From assembly GCF_020907985.1 (NCBI RefSeq), contig NZ_JAJJPA010000001.1, positions 62,001-126,000 on the forward strand: a stretch of 64,000 nt of DNA, given 5' to 3'. This stretch comes from Kitasatospora humi (GTDB lineage Bacteria > Actinomycetota > Actinomycetes > Streptomycetales > Streptomycetaceae). The notes below the pieces were generated by a model. That model searched no databases. It worked only from the letters and a program-made list of their open reading frames with translations, and was not told the origin of the DNA. The position numbers and the translations under genes are program-made. Of the stretch, positions 34,549 through 42,405 are shown one piece after another. Position 1 is the first letter of the stretch. Every line of letters begins with the position of its first letter.

Positions 34549-36570
34549 TCAACTCACGTTGACGGCGGTGTCGTCGATGACGAAGCTGGTCTGGTACTCG
34601 CTGTCCTCGGTGCCGGTGAACTTGAGGGTGACCGTCTGGCCGGCGTAGGCGGACAGGTTCAGGGTGTGCTGGGCGTAGCCGGAGTTGGCGTTCAGGTTGG
34701 AGTAGCTGGCCAGGGTGCCGAGCACGGTGCCGGAGCTGTTGAGCACCTGGACCTTGAGGGTGTCGTAGGCCGTGGTGGTCGAGGTCTCGGCGGTGTCGAT
34801 GTGCAGCCAGTAGCTGAAGTTCTCATTGGTGCAGCCGGTCGGCAGGGTGACGGTCTGCGCCAGGGTGTCGGTGGTGGCGGTGCCGTAGCCGTCCAGCCAG
34901 GCGTCCCAGGAGCCGGAGTGGGCGGGCTCGGACGCGGAGTCGCTGATCACGCCGGAGGACGCGGTCCACGGCGAGGCGGTGCCGGTTTCGAAGCCCGGGT
35001 TGCCGAGCAGCTGGGACGCGGTGCAGCCGCCGCCGGAGCTCGGGTTGACGGTCCAGGTGAATCCGGCGGAACCGCTGGCGTTGGTGGTGTCCTTGGCGGT
35101 GACGGTCACGTTGGAGGTGCCGGCGGTGGTCGGGGTGCCGCTGATCAGGCCGGTGCTGGAGTTGATCGACAGGCCGGCGGGCAGGCCGGTGGCCGAGTAG
35201 CTCAGCGTCTGGCCGCCGGCGGAGTCGCCGGCCGTGATCTGCACGCTGGCCGCGGTGCCGACGGTGCCGGTCTGGTTGCCGGGGTTGGTCACCGTGACGG
35301 TGTTGCCGCCCCCGCCGCTGATGGTCCAGGTGAAGGTGGTGCTGCCGGTCGGACCGGTGGAGTCGGTGGCGGTGACGGTCACGTTGGAGGTGCCGGCGGT
35401 GGTCGGGGTGCCGCTGATCAGGCCGGTGCTGGAGTTGATCGACAGGCCGGCGGGCAGGCCGCTCGCCGAGTAGCTCAGGGTGCCGGTGGCCGTGTCGCTG
35501 GCGCTGATCTGCAGGCTCGCGGCGGTGCCGACGGTGCCGCTCTGGTTGCCCGGGGTGGTGACCGTGACGGTGCCGCTGCCGCTGCCCGCGGTGTGGTTGA
35601 AGTCAGCGGTGATGGCCGATTCGAGTCCGCCGACCACGCCCGAGTCGCTGAGGATGATGCCCAACTCGCGGTTGTGGTTGAGGGAGTTGTCGGAGAAGTT
35701 CTCCGAACCCGCGAAGGCCTTGGCGGTCGACGTGCCGTAGTCGGCCACGATCGCCTTGGCGTGGATGTAGTAGCCGGTGGAGCTGGTGTAGGTGGTCACC
35801 TTGCCGCCGGCAGCGGTGACCTGGTTCAGCTCACTGGTGTAGGTGCTGTTCTCGTTCTCGGCGACGACCCTGACCGCGACGCCGCGTTGGGCGTCCGCGA
35901 CGACCGCGTTGACCAGGGCGGTGTCGCCGAACTCCTCCTCCTCGACATCGAGGCTGTGCTGCGCACCGTTGACCAGGTTCAGCAGCTGGGTCTGCGAGTC
36001 GGTGGGCGACCAGACGAGGTTGTCGCCGTCGGAGGGGGTGATCGAGGTCTTGGCGTAGTCCGCGTTGAACACGGCCTCGATCGCGGCGACATCGGCGCTG
36101 TCGGTGTCGAAGACGCCGTAGTCGCGGGAGGTCGAGTAGTACGTGGTGTCGAAGTTGCCCGTGCTGATGTAGGACTTGTTGCCGTCGACGGTGATCGTCT
36201 TCTGGTGCGTGTAGACGAACGTGGTGGAGGAGTAGGTCACCCCGACGCCGGCGGACTGCAGGGCGCTGTAGGCGGCGCCGTTGACCGAGGTCTGCTTGCC
36301 GTCCATGATCACTCTGACCGTGACGCCGGCTTTGTGCTTGGCGATCAGGTCGTTGACGAGCGTGGTGTCACGAAGCTCGTAGATGGTGACGTCGATCGAC
36401 TTGGTGGCGGAGTTGACGAAGTTGTAGATGGCGCTCTCGCCCTGGTCCGGGAGTACGACCAGGGAGTAGGTGCCCGCGGCGGCGTGGGCGGCGGCGGTCG
36501 GCACGAGGACCGCGGCGAGGGAGGTGGCGCCTGCTGCGACGATGGTCAGCAGACGGCGGGTGACGCTCAT
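34549..36570 (-). CDS. secreted phospholipase D-like protein with two Ig-like (He_PIG) domains
   Basis: 673 residues with signal peptide (cut after AAHAAA, about residue 31). Two PLD half-sites follow: [21 protein letters not shown] and [12 protein letters not shown] with [17 protein letters not shown], each with the HxK core, so it is probably active on a phosphodiester (phospholipid or nucleic acid). Residues 345-540 hold two nearly equal He_PIG domains ([18 protein letters not shown] in each), and the C-terminal 130 residues form a beta-sandwich ([15 protein letters not shown]) like carbohydrate- or surface-binding modules. AGGAG stands 7 nt before ATG 36570. The AT-softer, Thr/Ser-rich code fits secretion. 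Confidence 0.87.
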   Translation of the reverse strand: MSVTRRLLTIVAAGATSLAAVLVPTAAAHAAAGTYSLVVLPDQGESAIYNFVNSATKSIDVTIYELRDTTLVNDLIAKHKAGVTVRVIMDGKQTSVNGAAYSALQSAGVGVTYSSTTFVYTHQKTITVDGNKSYISTGNFDTTYYSTSRDYGVFDTDSADVAAIEAVFNADYAKTSITPSDGDNLVWSPTDSQTQLLNLVNGAQHSLDVEEEEFGDTALVNAVVADAQRGVAVRVVAENENSTYTSELNQVTAAGGKVTTYTSSTGYYIHAKAIVADYGTSTAKAFAGSENFSDNSLNHNRELGIILSDSGVVGGLESAITADFNHTAGSGSGTVTVTTPGNQSGTVGTAASLQISASDTATGTLSYSASGLPAGLSINSSTGLISGTPTTAGTSNVTVTATDSTGPTGSTTFTWTISGGGGNTVTVTNPGNQTGTVGTAASVQITAGDSAGGQTLSYSATGLPAGLSINSSTGLISGTPTTAGTSNVTVTAKDTTNASGSAGFTWTVNPSSGGGCTASQLLGNPGFETGTASPWTASSGVISDSASEPAHSGSWDAWLDGYGTATTDTLAQTVTLPTGCTNENFSYWLHIDTAETSTTTAYDTLKVQVLNSSGTVLGTLASYSNLNANSGYAQHTLNLSAYAGQTVTLKFTGTEDSEYQTSFVIDDTAVNVS
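35095..35461. repeat. 94-bp perfect direct repeat inside the PLD gene
   Basis: Positions 35095-35188 and 35368-35461 are identical over 94 bp, 273 bp (91 codons) apart. They code for the same part of the two He_PIG domains. Identity at silent positions shows a recent duplication or gene conversion, and the site could lose one domain by recombination. Confidence 0.85.
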
Positions 36571-36724
36571 CCAGATGCTCCTGACTGACATGTACGGGCA
36601 TGGTGGGGCATGTTCGGGCATGCTGAGCTCAAGACGGGACAACGCGCGTAGACCTAGTAATGCACAGAGCCGATGTGACGTGAAGTGCTCATGTCTTACC
36701 AGTAGTTGAACAGGGAGCGGGAAA

Positions 36725-37261
36725 ATGAGGATTCGGCTACGGGACGTTGAACTCCGGGATCTCGACGCCTATCTGGCGATGCGCTGCGACCCGGTGATGA
36801 TGGCCGAGCTCGGCGGCCCGCTGCCGGTGGAGGGAATGGCCGCCAAGCTCGAACGGGACGTTTCCGACGTGGCGTCAGGTCGCGCATGGATCAAGATGAT
36901 CGACGTGGCCGGTAGTACGGCGGGGACTGTCGCACTCTGGTCCCACCAGGACTCTCCACAGGACTCCCACGCGGGCGCCGGGACCGGGGGCGCGCTCATC
37001 AGTGAGATCGGCTGGATGGTGCTGCCACGCTACCAGGGGTGCGGGCTGGCCAAGTCGGCGGTCCGCGAGCTGCTCGACCAGGCCGCCGCCGACCGACGCT
37101 GGGGCGCGGTGCACGCCTTTCCCGCCGTCACCAACGGCCCGTCGAACGGCATTTGCCGAGCGACCGGGTTCCGCCTGCTCGGGGAACGCCGGGTCGAGTT
37201 CGCCGGACGCCTGATCCGCAGCAACCACTGGGTGCACCCGGCGCCGACGGAGGCGGACTGA
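36725..37261 (+). CDS. GNAT-family N-acetyltransferase (RimJ/RimL-like)
   Basis: 178 residues. [18 protein letters not shown] opens the fold, [20 protein letters not shown] is the acetyl-CoA loop, and [18 protein letters not shown] is the late motif of Rim-type acetyltransferases. Substrate unknown. GGGAG precedes ATG 36725. It lies alone, divergent from the PLD gene and convergent with the AfsR-like gene (11 bp between stops). Confidence 0.8.
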   Translation: MRIRLRDVELRDLDAYLAMRCDPVMMAELGGPLPVEGMAAKLERDVSDVASGRAWIKMIDVAGSTAGTVALWSHQDSPQDSHAGAGTGGALISEIGWMVLPRYQGCGLAKSAVRELLDQAAADRRWGAVHAFPAVTNGPSNGICRATGFRLLGERRVEFAGRLIRSNHWVHPAPTEAD

Positions 37262-37272
37262 CGGACGGCCCG

Positions 37273-39216
37273 TCAGCAGCGCCGGGTGGTGCAGAGCTGC
37301 CGGCCCGGCCGTCCCCCGGCACCCCCCTGCTGCCGGGCGTACTCGCGCGCGAAGAGGTGCAGCAGCGCGGGGTAGCGGTACCGGCCCGGGGTGCGGCTGG
37401 TCAGCAGGTGCGCGTCGACCAGCCGCTCCAGCAGGTGCTCGGCGTGGGAGGCGGAACTGCCCAGCGCCTCGGCGGCGGTCCGGGTGCCGACCGTGGCCGG
37501 CCCGGGCAGCGCCAACCGACCGAACGCCGTCGCCGTCGCCTGGTCCAGCCCCCGCAGGGTGCCGGCGAAGGCGGCCCGCAAGTCCAGTTCGCCGATCCGC
37601 AGTTCGTCGAGCCGCCGCTCCGGGTCGACCAGGCGGTCCACCAGCCGGCGCACCGTCCAGCCCGGCCGGGTCGCCAACCGCAGCGCACAGATCCGCAGCG
37701 CCAGCGGCAGGCCGTCGCAGAGCGCCGCCAACTCGGCCAGGGCCGCCGGGTCGTCCGTCGGCTCGCCCGGCCACGCCGGATCGCCCACCAGTTGCCGTGC
37801 GTCCACGGCCCGGCGCAGGAAGGTCACCGCATCGGGCAGCGGCAGCGGGCCGAGCGCCATGGGCACGGCGCCCACCAACTCGGGCAGCCGGCACCGAGCC
37901 GTCACCAGCGCCGCGCCCGCCGCGTCGGTGGGCAGCAGCGGGCGCACCTGCGCCGCGTTGTGGGCGTCCTCCAGCACCACCAGCAGGCGGCGCCCGGCCA
38001 CCATGCCGCGGAACAGCGCGGCCCGGTCGGCGCCCGCCGCAGGCAGCCGGTCGGCCGGCACGCCGAGCGCGGTCAGGAAGGCGGCCAGCACCTCGTGCGG
38101 GGTGGCCGGATCGGTACGACTGCCCCGCAGGTCGGCGCGGAGCACGCCGTCCGGGAACGCCCGCTGCGCCGCCCGCGCCGCCTGCCCCGCCAACGTCCGC
38201 TTGCCGCTGCCGGCCGGACCCGACAGCACGGTGGCGCGGATGCCGGTGCCCCGCCGGACGGTGAGCAACCGGGTCAGCTCGGCCAGCTCGGTGACCCGGC
38301 CGGTGAAGTCGGCCAGCGGGGTGGCGAGCTGGGCCGGGGGCGGCGGGGTGACGGGGTGGGCCGGGGCCGGCGGGGTGGCGGGGTGGGACGGGGCCGGCGG
38401 GGTGACGGGGTGGGCCGGTGCTGCCGGGCGCGGGGCGGGGCGGTGCCGGTCACCAGGCCGTGGCCCGTCCGCCAGCGGAGGCTCGAGGTCCGCGCGCAGG
38501 ATCCGCTGGTGCAGCCCGCGCAGCTCGGCGCCCGGGAGCACCCCGAGCTCCTCGTCCAGCGCACGGCGCACCCGCTGGTAGACGGCCAGCGCCTCGGCCT
38601 GCCGGCCCTCCTGGTAGAGCGCGGTCATCAGCTGCGCCCAGAACCGCTCCCGGCCCGGATGGGCGGCGGTCAGTGCGTACAGCTCGGCGACCATGGAGCG
38701 GCGGCGCAGCCGCAGCTCGGCCGTCACCCTCCCCTCCATCGCCTGCAAGCGGTGGTCGGCGAGCCGTTCCGCCTGCTCGCGCTGGAGCCGGTCGGAGGGC
38801 ACGTCCAGCAGGGCGTCGCCGCGCCAGACCGCCAGCGCGGCGTCCAGCAGCTCGACCGCCTGCTCGTCGTCGCGGTGGTCGAGGGCGGCCGCTCCGCGGC
38901 GGTGCAGCTCGGTGAAGCGGTGCAGATCGAACTCCTCGGGCGCCGCGTCGAGCAGGTAGCCGCCGGCGTGGGTCTGCAGGCGGGCACCGGCCGCGCCGAG
39001 GCCGGCCCGCAGCCGCATCACGCTGTTCTGCAGGGCCGACCTGGCGCTGCGCGGCGGCTCGCCGTCCCAGACGCAGTCGGCGAGCCTCTCGGTGGAGGTC
39101 ACCTGGCCGCGGCGCAGCAGCAGCGCGGCCAGCAGCACCCGCTGCTTGGGCGCGGCGACCGGGCGCTCACCGTGTTCGTCGCTGACCAGCAGCGGACCGA
39201 GGATTCCGAACTCCAT
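37273..39216 (-). CDS. AfsR/SARP-type regulator (winged helix-BTAD-NB-ARC), short form
   Basis: 647 residues. Residues 1-95 are an OmpR-like winged helix (MEFGILGPLLV, LLAALLLRRGQVTS, SALQNSVMRLRAGLG), 95-245 the BTAD domain (FWAQLMTALYQEGRQAEAL), 255-300 a Pro-rich linker of repeated PAHPVTPPAP, and 305-560 an NB-ARC STAND ATPase with P-loop SGPAGSGKRT and LLVVLEDAHNA. It ends after the winged-helix part of the STAND module; the TPR sensor of AfsR (near 990 residues) is missing. Such proteins switch on antibiotic or metabolic genes. It lies 123 bp downstream of the AEC permease gene on the same strand. Confidence 0.87.
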   Translation of the reverse strand: MEFGILGPLLVSDEHGERPVAAPKQRVLLAALLLRRGQVTSTERLADCVWDGEPPRSARSALQNSVMRLRAGLGAAGARLQTHAGGYLLDAAPEEFDLHRFTELHRRGAAALDHRDDEQAVELLDAALAVWRGDALLDVPSDRLQREQAERLADHRLQAMEGRVTAELRLRRRSMVAELYALTAAHPGRERFWAQLMTALYQEGRQAEALAVYQRVRRALDEELGVLPGAELRGLHQRILRADLEPPLADGPRPGDRHRPAPRPAAPAHPVTPPAPSHPATPPAPAHPVTPPPPAQLATPLADFTGRVTELAELTRLLTVRRGTGIRATVLSGPAGSGKRTLAGQAARAAQRAFPDGVLRADLRGSRTDPATPHEVLAAFLTALGVPADRLPAAGADRAALFRGMVAGRRLLVVLEDAHNAAQVRPLLPTDAAGAALVTARCRLPELVGAVPMALGPLPLPDAVTFLRRAVDARQLVGDPAWPGEPTDDPAALAELAALCDGLPLALRICALRLATRPGWTVRRLVDRLVDPERRLDELRIGELDLRAAFAGTLRGLDQATATAFGRLALPGPATVGTRTAAEALGSSASHAEHLLERLVDAHLLTSRTPGRYRYPALLHLFAREYARQQGGAGGRPGRQLCTTRRC

Positions 39217-39249
39217 GCCCCCGTTTCTAGCCCGGCCCGGGATTGATCA

Positions 39250-39265
39250 GCGGGCCCAGGCCCGC
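39250..39265. terminator. small hairpin between the AEC and AfsR-like genes
   Basis: GCGGGCC (39250-39256) pairs with GGCCCGC (39259-39265). It is placed after the AEC stop and about 34 bp before the AfsR-like ATG, so it could end the first message or attenuate the second. Confidence 0.35.
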
Positions 39266-39339
39266 CGGACAATCAACTCCGGACAACGACGCAGGTCAGA
39301 CCGGGAGCCCGGGGACGGGCCGCGGCTCTTGGGGGGCGT

Positions 39340-40299
39340 TCAGTGGGTGGTGGCCAGGGCCCAGTCCACGGTGGAGAGGGTGACCATCGACAGCAGCGTG
39401 GAGAAGAGCACCGAGTCCCGGGGCAGCGCGGTGCTCAGCCCGTACTGCCGGGCGTAGATGAAGACGTTCTGCGCGGTCGGCAGGGCCGAGCAGACCACCA
39501 CCGCGAGCAACTGGTGGGCGGTGAGGTGCAGCAGCAGGCTGCCGACGGCGAAGGCGACCAGTGGCTGCACCAGGTTCTTGGCGAGGACGGCGAGCCCGAC
39601 CTCGGCGCGGTGGGTGGGGGCCTGCGGCGCCCGCTCGGGGACCGGACGGGCGTGCAGCGACATGCCCAGGGTGACCAGCGCGGTCGGCACCCCGGCGGCA
39701 CCGAGCAGTTCGCAGGAGTGGCCGAGCGCTCCGGGTAGCCGGAACCCGGTCGCCGAGCAGAGGACGCCCAGCGCGGAGGCCAGGATGATCGGGTTGCGCA
39801 GCGGCAAACGGACCATCCGGAGCAGCCGGCTGGTGCCGGTGCCCTGATCGGTGCCGGCGTCCAGCGCGCCCAGGATCACCGGCGTCACGAGCAGCACCTG
39901 GAAGAGCAGGACCGGGCCGACGAACGAGGCGTCACCCAGCACCTGGACCGCCACCGGTATCCCGAGGTTGGCCGAGTTGACGTAGCCCGCGGCCATCCCG
40001 GCGATCGCCTGGTCGGCCGGCCGGCGCCCGAAGAGCCACCGCGCCGCCGCCCAGCCCAGCAGGCTCGCCGCCACCGTGCCCGCGGCGAACGCCACCATCG
40101 AGGGGTTGGCGAAGCTGTGCAGCGGGGCCTTGGCGAGCATGGTGAACAGGGCCGCCGGCATGGCCACGTGGAAGACGAACCGGCCGAGCACCGGTTCGGC
40201 CTGGTCGCCGAGCAGTCCGGTGCGGCTGACCAGGTAGCCGATCGCGGTCAGGATCCAGATGGGGACGAACGCGGAGAGCAGCGGTTGCAGGGAGTGCAT
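39340..40299 (-). CDS. AEC-family permease (auxin efflux carrier-like)
   Basis: 319 residues with about ten membrane helices. The family segments are visible: FVPIWILTAIGYLVSRTGLL at the start, GYVNSANLGIPVAVQVLGD with the Asn-Pro kink region in the middle, RNPIILASALGVL, and SALPTAQNVFIYARQYG near the end. These carriers export small organic acids or similar compounds by proton exchange. AAGG lies 5 nt before ATG 40299. The divergent upstream region carries a strong palindrome at 40373-40400. Confidence 0.87.
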   Translation of the reverse strand: MHSLQPLLSAFVPIWILTAIGYLVSRTGLLGDQAEPVLGRFVFHVAMPAALFTMLAKAPLHSFANPSMVAFAAGTVAASLLGWAAARWLFGRRPADQAIAGMAAGYVNSANLGIPVAVQVLGDASFVGPVLLFQVLLVTPVILGALDAGTDQGTGTSRLLRMVRLPLRNPIILASALGVLCSATGFRLPGALGHSCELLGAAGVPTALVTLGMSLHARPVPERAPQAPTHRAEVGLAVLAKNLVQPLVAFAVGSLLLHLTAHQLLAVVVCSALPTAQNVFIYARQYGLSTALPRDSVLFSTLLSMVTLSTVDWALATTH

Positions 40300-40618
40300 G
40301 GATCCTTCTCGTGCCTGTGCGTGCTGGGGCCGGTGGCTGGGGGGAACGGTGCCTGCTCGGGAACGGGGGCGAGCCGGCCCGTCCGAACGGTCGGGCCGGC
40401 GCCCAGTCAAGCAGGAAGTCGGAAGCGCGGATTCCGCACCCTGCGGTTTCGAGCCACCGCCGCTCGCCCGGCCCTGGTCACGCTGCCGCCACCAGCGTTC
40501 GCCCGGCCCCACCGCCGTTCGCCCCGGTGCCGACCCGGGTGCGGATTCGGGTGTCATGTCCCTGCGGGAGCCGCTGCGGTGGTAGAGATGGAGGAATGGA
40601 TCGTTCGGGAGTGGCCGT
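40300..40618. other. 319-bp divergent intergenic region
   Basis: Between the AEC permease (left) and the methyltransferase-like gene (right). Contains the 13-bp-arm palindrome at 40373-40400 and a TAGAGA/T -10-like site near 40588. No gene seen. Confidence 0.5.
40373..40400. promoter_or_regulatory. large palindrome upstream of the AEC permease gene
   Basis: GCCGGCCCGTCCG (40373-40385) and CGGTCGGGCCGGC (40388-40400) are inverted copies with one mismatch and a 2-nt centre, 73 bp upstream of ATG 40299. It may be an operator or a leader hairpin. Confidence 0.4.
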
Positions 40619-41482
40619 ATGAGCGTTCACGATGAGGTACCGGGTCCGGGTGGGGGAGCTTCCCGGCCGAACGCCGGGGGAGGGCCCGGCGGCAAGGCCC
40701 GGTTCGAGGACATCTACGACCAGGCCGATCCACGGGCGTACTTCACCCGGCTCGAGCCGCTGGGCTACGAGATCCCGCAGCACGCGCAGCCGGTCTTCCG
40801 CCGGGCGGCGGAGCTGCGCGGCAGCGCCGGTGACGCAGGCGCGCGACGGCCGGCGGTCCTGGACGTGTGCTGCTCGTACGGCATCAATGCCGCGCTGCTC
40901 AACCACGACCTGACCATGGCCGAGCTGTACGAGCACTACACCAGCCGCCGCGCCCGGCAACTGTCGACGGTCGAACTGGCCGCCTGGGACAAGGAGTTCT
41001 ACGAGCAGCGGCGGCGCCCGGACGCCTACCCGGTGATCGGCCTGGACATCGCGGCCCGAGCGGTGCGGTACGCCCAGGCGGTCGGCCTGCTGGATCTGGG
41101 CTGCACCGACAACCTCGAAGAGCAGCCGCCCGGCCCCCGGCTGAGCTCCGCACTGGCCGACGTCGGCCTGATCACCATGACCGGCGGCGGCAGCTACATC
41201 ACCGAGCGGACCTTCGACGCACTGCTGAGCCGGGCCGAACGCCCGGTGTGGGTGAGCGCGTTCTGGCTGCGCACGGTGCCGTTCGCACCGATCGCGGAGA
41301 CCCTCGCCGCCCATGGTCTGCGGACCACGGCCGACACCACCCGAACGTACCCGCAGCGCCGGTTCACCGACGAGCGTGAGCAGCGGTACGCCGTCGCCGC
41401 CGTCCGGGCCCTGGGCGAGGACCCGGCAGGTCTGGAGGAGGCGGGACTGTTCCACACGGTGCTGTACGAATCCCGTCCCTGA
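40619..41482 (+). CDS. SAM-methyltransferase-like protein, unknown substrate
   Basis: 287 residues. After a disordered start (Gly/Pro-rich, 1-28) comes FEDIYDQADPRAYFTRLEPLGYEIP, then the likely SAM-binding strand AVLDVCCSYGINAALL with its Cys pair, YPVIGLDIAARAVRYAQAVGL as the second strand with acidic end, and VGLITMTGGGSYITE. The pattern fits a class I methyltransferase, although the Gly-rich loop is changed to CSYGIN. I do not know its substrate. GGGAG precedes ATG 40619. Convergent with the next gene (15 bp between stops). Confidence 0.65.
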   Translation: MSVHDEVPGPGGGASRPNAGGGPGGKARFEDIYDQADPRAYFTRLEPLGYEIPQHAQPVFRRAAELRGSAGDAGARRPAVLDVCCSYGINAALLNHDLTMAELYEHYTSRRARQLSTVELAAWDKEFYEQRRRPDAYPVIGLDIAARAVRYAQAVGLLDLGCTDNLEEQPPGPRLSSALADVGLITMTGGGSYITERTFDALLSRAERPVWVSAFWLRTVPFAPIAETLAAHGLRTTADTTRTYPQRRFTDEREQRYAVAAVRALGEDPAGLEEAGLFHTVLYESRP

Positions 41483-41497
41483 GGCCGTCGTCGTCCG

Positions 41498-42169
41498 TCA
41501 TCCGTGGGCGACCGCGACCAGCGCGCGGTGGTGCCGGGGCGCCTCTGCCTCGTCCACCAGGGCGACCGCCAGGTCGGCGTAGCGGAACGGCGGGGCGTCG
41601 GCGGGCAGCTCCAACAGGCCCGTTCCACCGGTGCGATAGCGGCCGGTGCGCTCGCCGTCCGCGTCCAGCAAGGTGGGCGGCGGAGCCAGCACCACCCAAT
41701 CCAGGGTCTCGGGCGCCTGCTGCCACACGGCCAGTTCGGCCGCATGGCCGATCGAGAAAGCCCGGTACTCGGCCGGAAAACCCTCGGTGTCGTGCAGCGG
41801 CACGCCCGGCGCCGCATCGAGCGCGGTGCCAATGCCGACCGCCACCAGCCGGCGCACCCGGGACACCGCCAGCCCGGCGGTGAGGGCCCGCGCGGCCGCG
41901 GGGAAGAACTCGTCCGCCGGCACGCCGGGACGGTGGACCGCACTGATCACCGCATCGTGACCGGCCGTCAGTGCCGCCACCGAGGCCTGATCGGTCACGT
42001 CGCCCGCCACCACCACGACCCCGTCGGCTGCCGGCCCCGGGTAGGTCGCAGGGTTCGGGACCACCGCCGTCACCGCGTGCCCCCGGCTCACCGCCTCGGC
42101 GACCGCCCGTCGCCCGGCCCCGCCGCCCGCTCCGAACACCGCGATCCGCCGTACCGCGTTCCCGTTCAT
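41498..42169 (-). CDS. NAD(P)-binding epimerase/reductase-like protein (atypical SDR)
   Basis: 223 residues. RIAVFGAGGGAGRRAVAEAVSRGH is the dinucleotide loop; DVTDQASVAALTAGHDAVISAV and VSRVRRLVAVGIGTAL follow the NmrA/atypical-SDR plan. It lacks an obvious Tyr-x3-Lys. Such proteins are flavin reductases, epimerases or redox sensors. GGAG lies 6 nt before ATG 42169. It stands alone between a methyltransferase-like gene and the 823-residue protein gene. Confidence 0.75.
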   Translation of the reverse strand: MNGNAVRRIAVFGAGGGAGRRAVAEAVSRGHAVTAVVPNPATYPGPAADGVVVVAGDVTDQASVAALTAGHDAVISAVHRPGVPADEFFPAAARALTAGLAVSRVRRLVAVGIGTALDAAPGVPLHDTEGFPAEYRAFSIGHAAELAVWQQAPETLDWVVLAPPPTLLDADGERTGRYRTGGTGLLELPADAPPFRYADLAVALVDEAEAPRHHRALVAVAHG

Positions 42170-42405
42170 GACGTGCTCCTCGTTCCTCGGGTGAGTGCCG
42201 GCGCGTCGAACGCTAGGCCGGGACCCCTCGGTTACTGCAAAGGTACTGAGGCCGCTGCCGGGCTCCCCGGGGCTGAGCAGTGCACGAGGCGCCTGGAACC
42301 CTGGTGTGCAAACCCTTTAAGGTGGCGCGGAAGGGGGCGCGGCCGCGAGGGCTGCGGCCCGGTGGACCGAGGCGCCCTGGGTGGCGGGCGGGGTGGTGAC
42401 CGGCG

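Noticed and set aside
37273..40299. Antibiotic cluster around the AfsR-like regulator
   Set aside because: Only a permease accompanies it; no synthase or tailoring genes are near.
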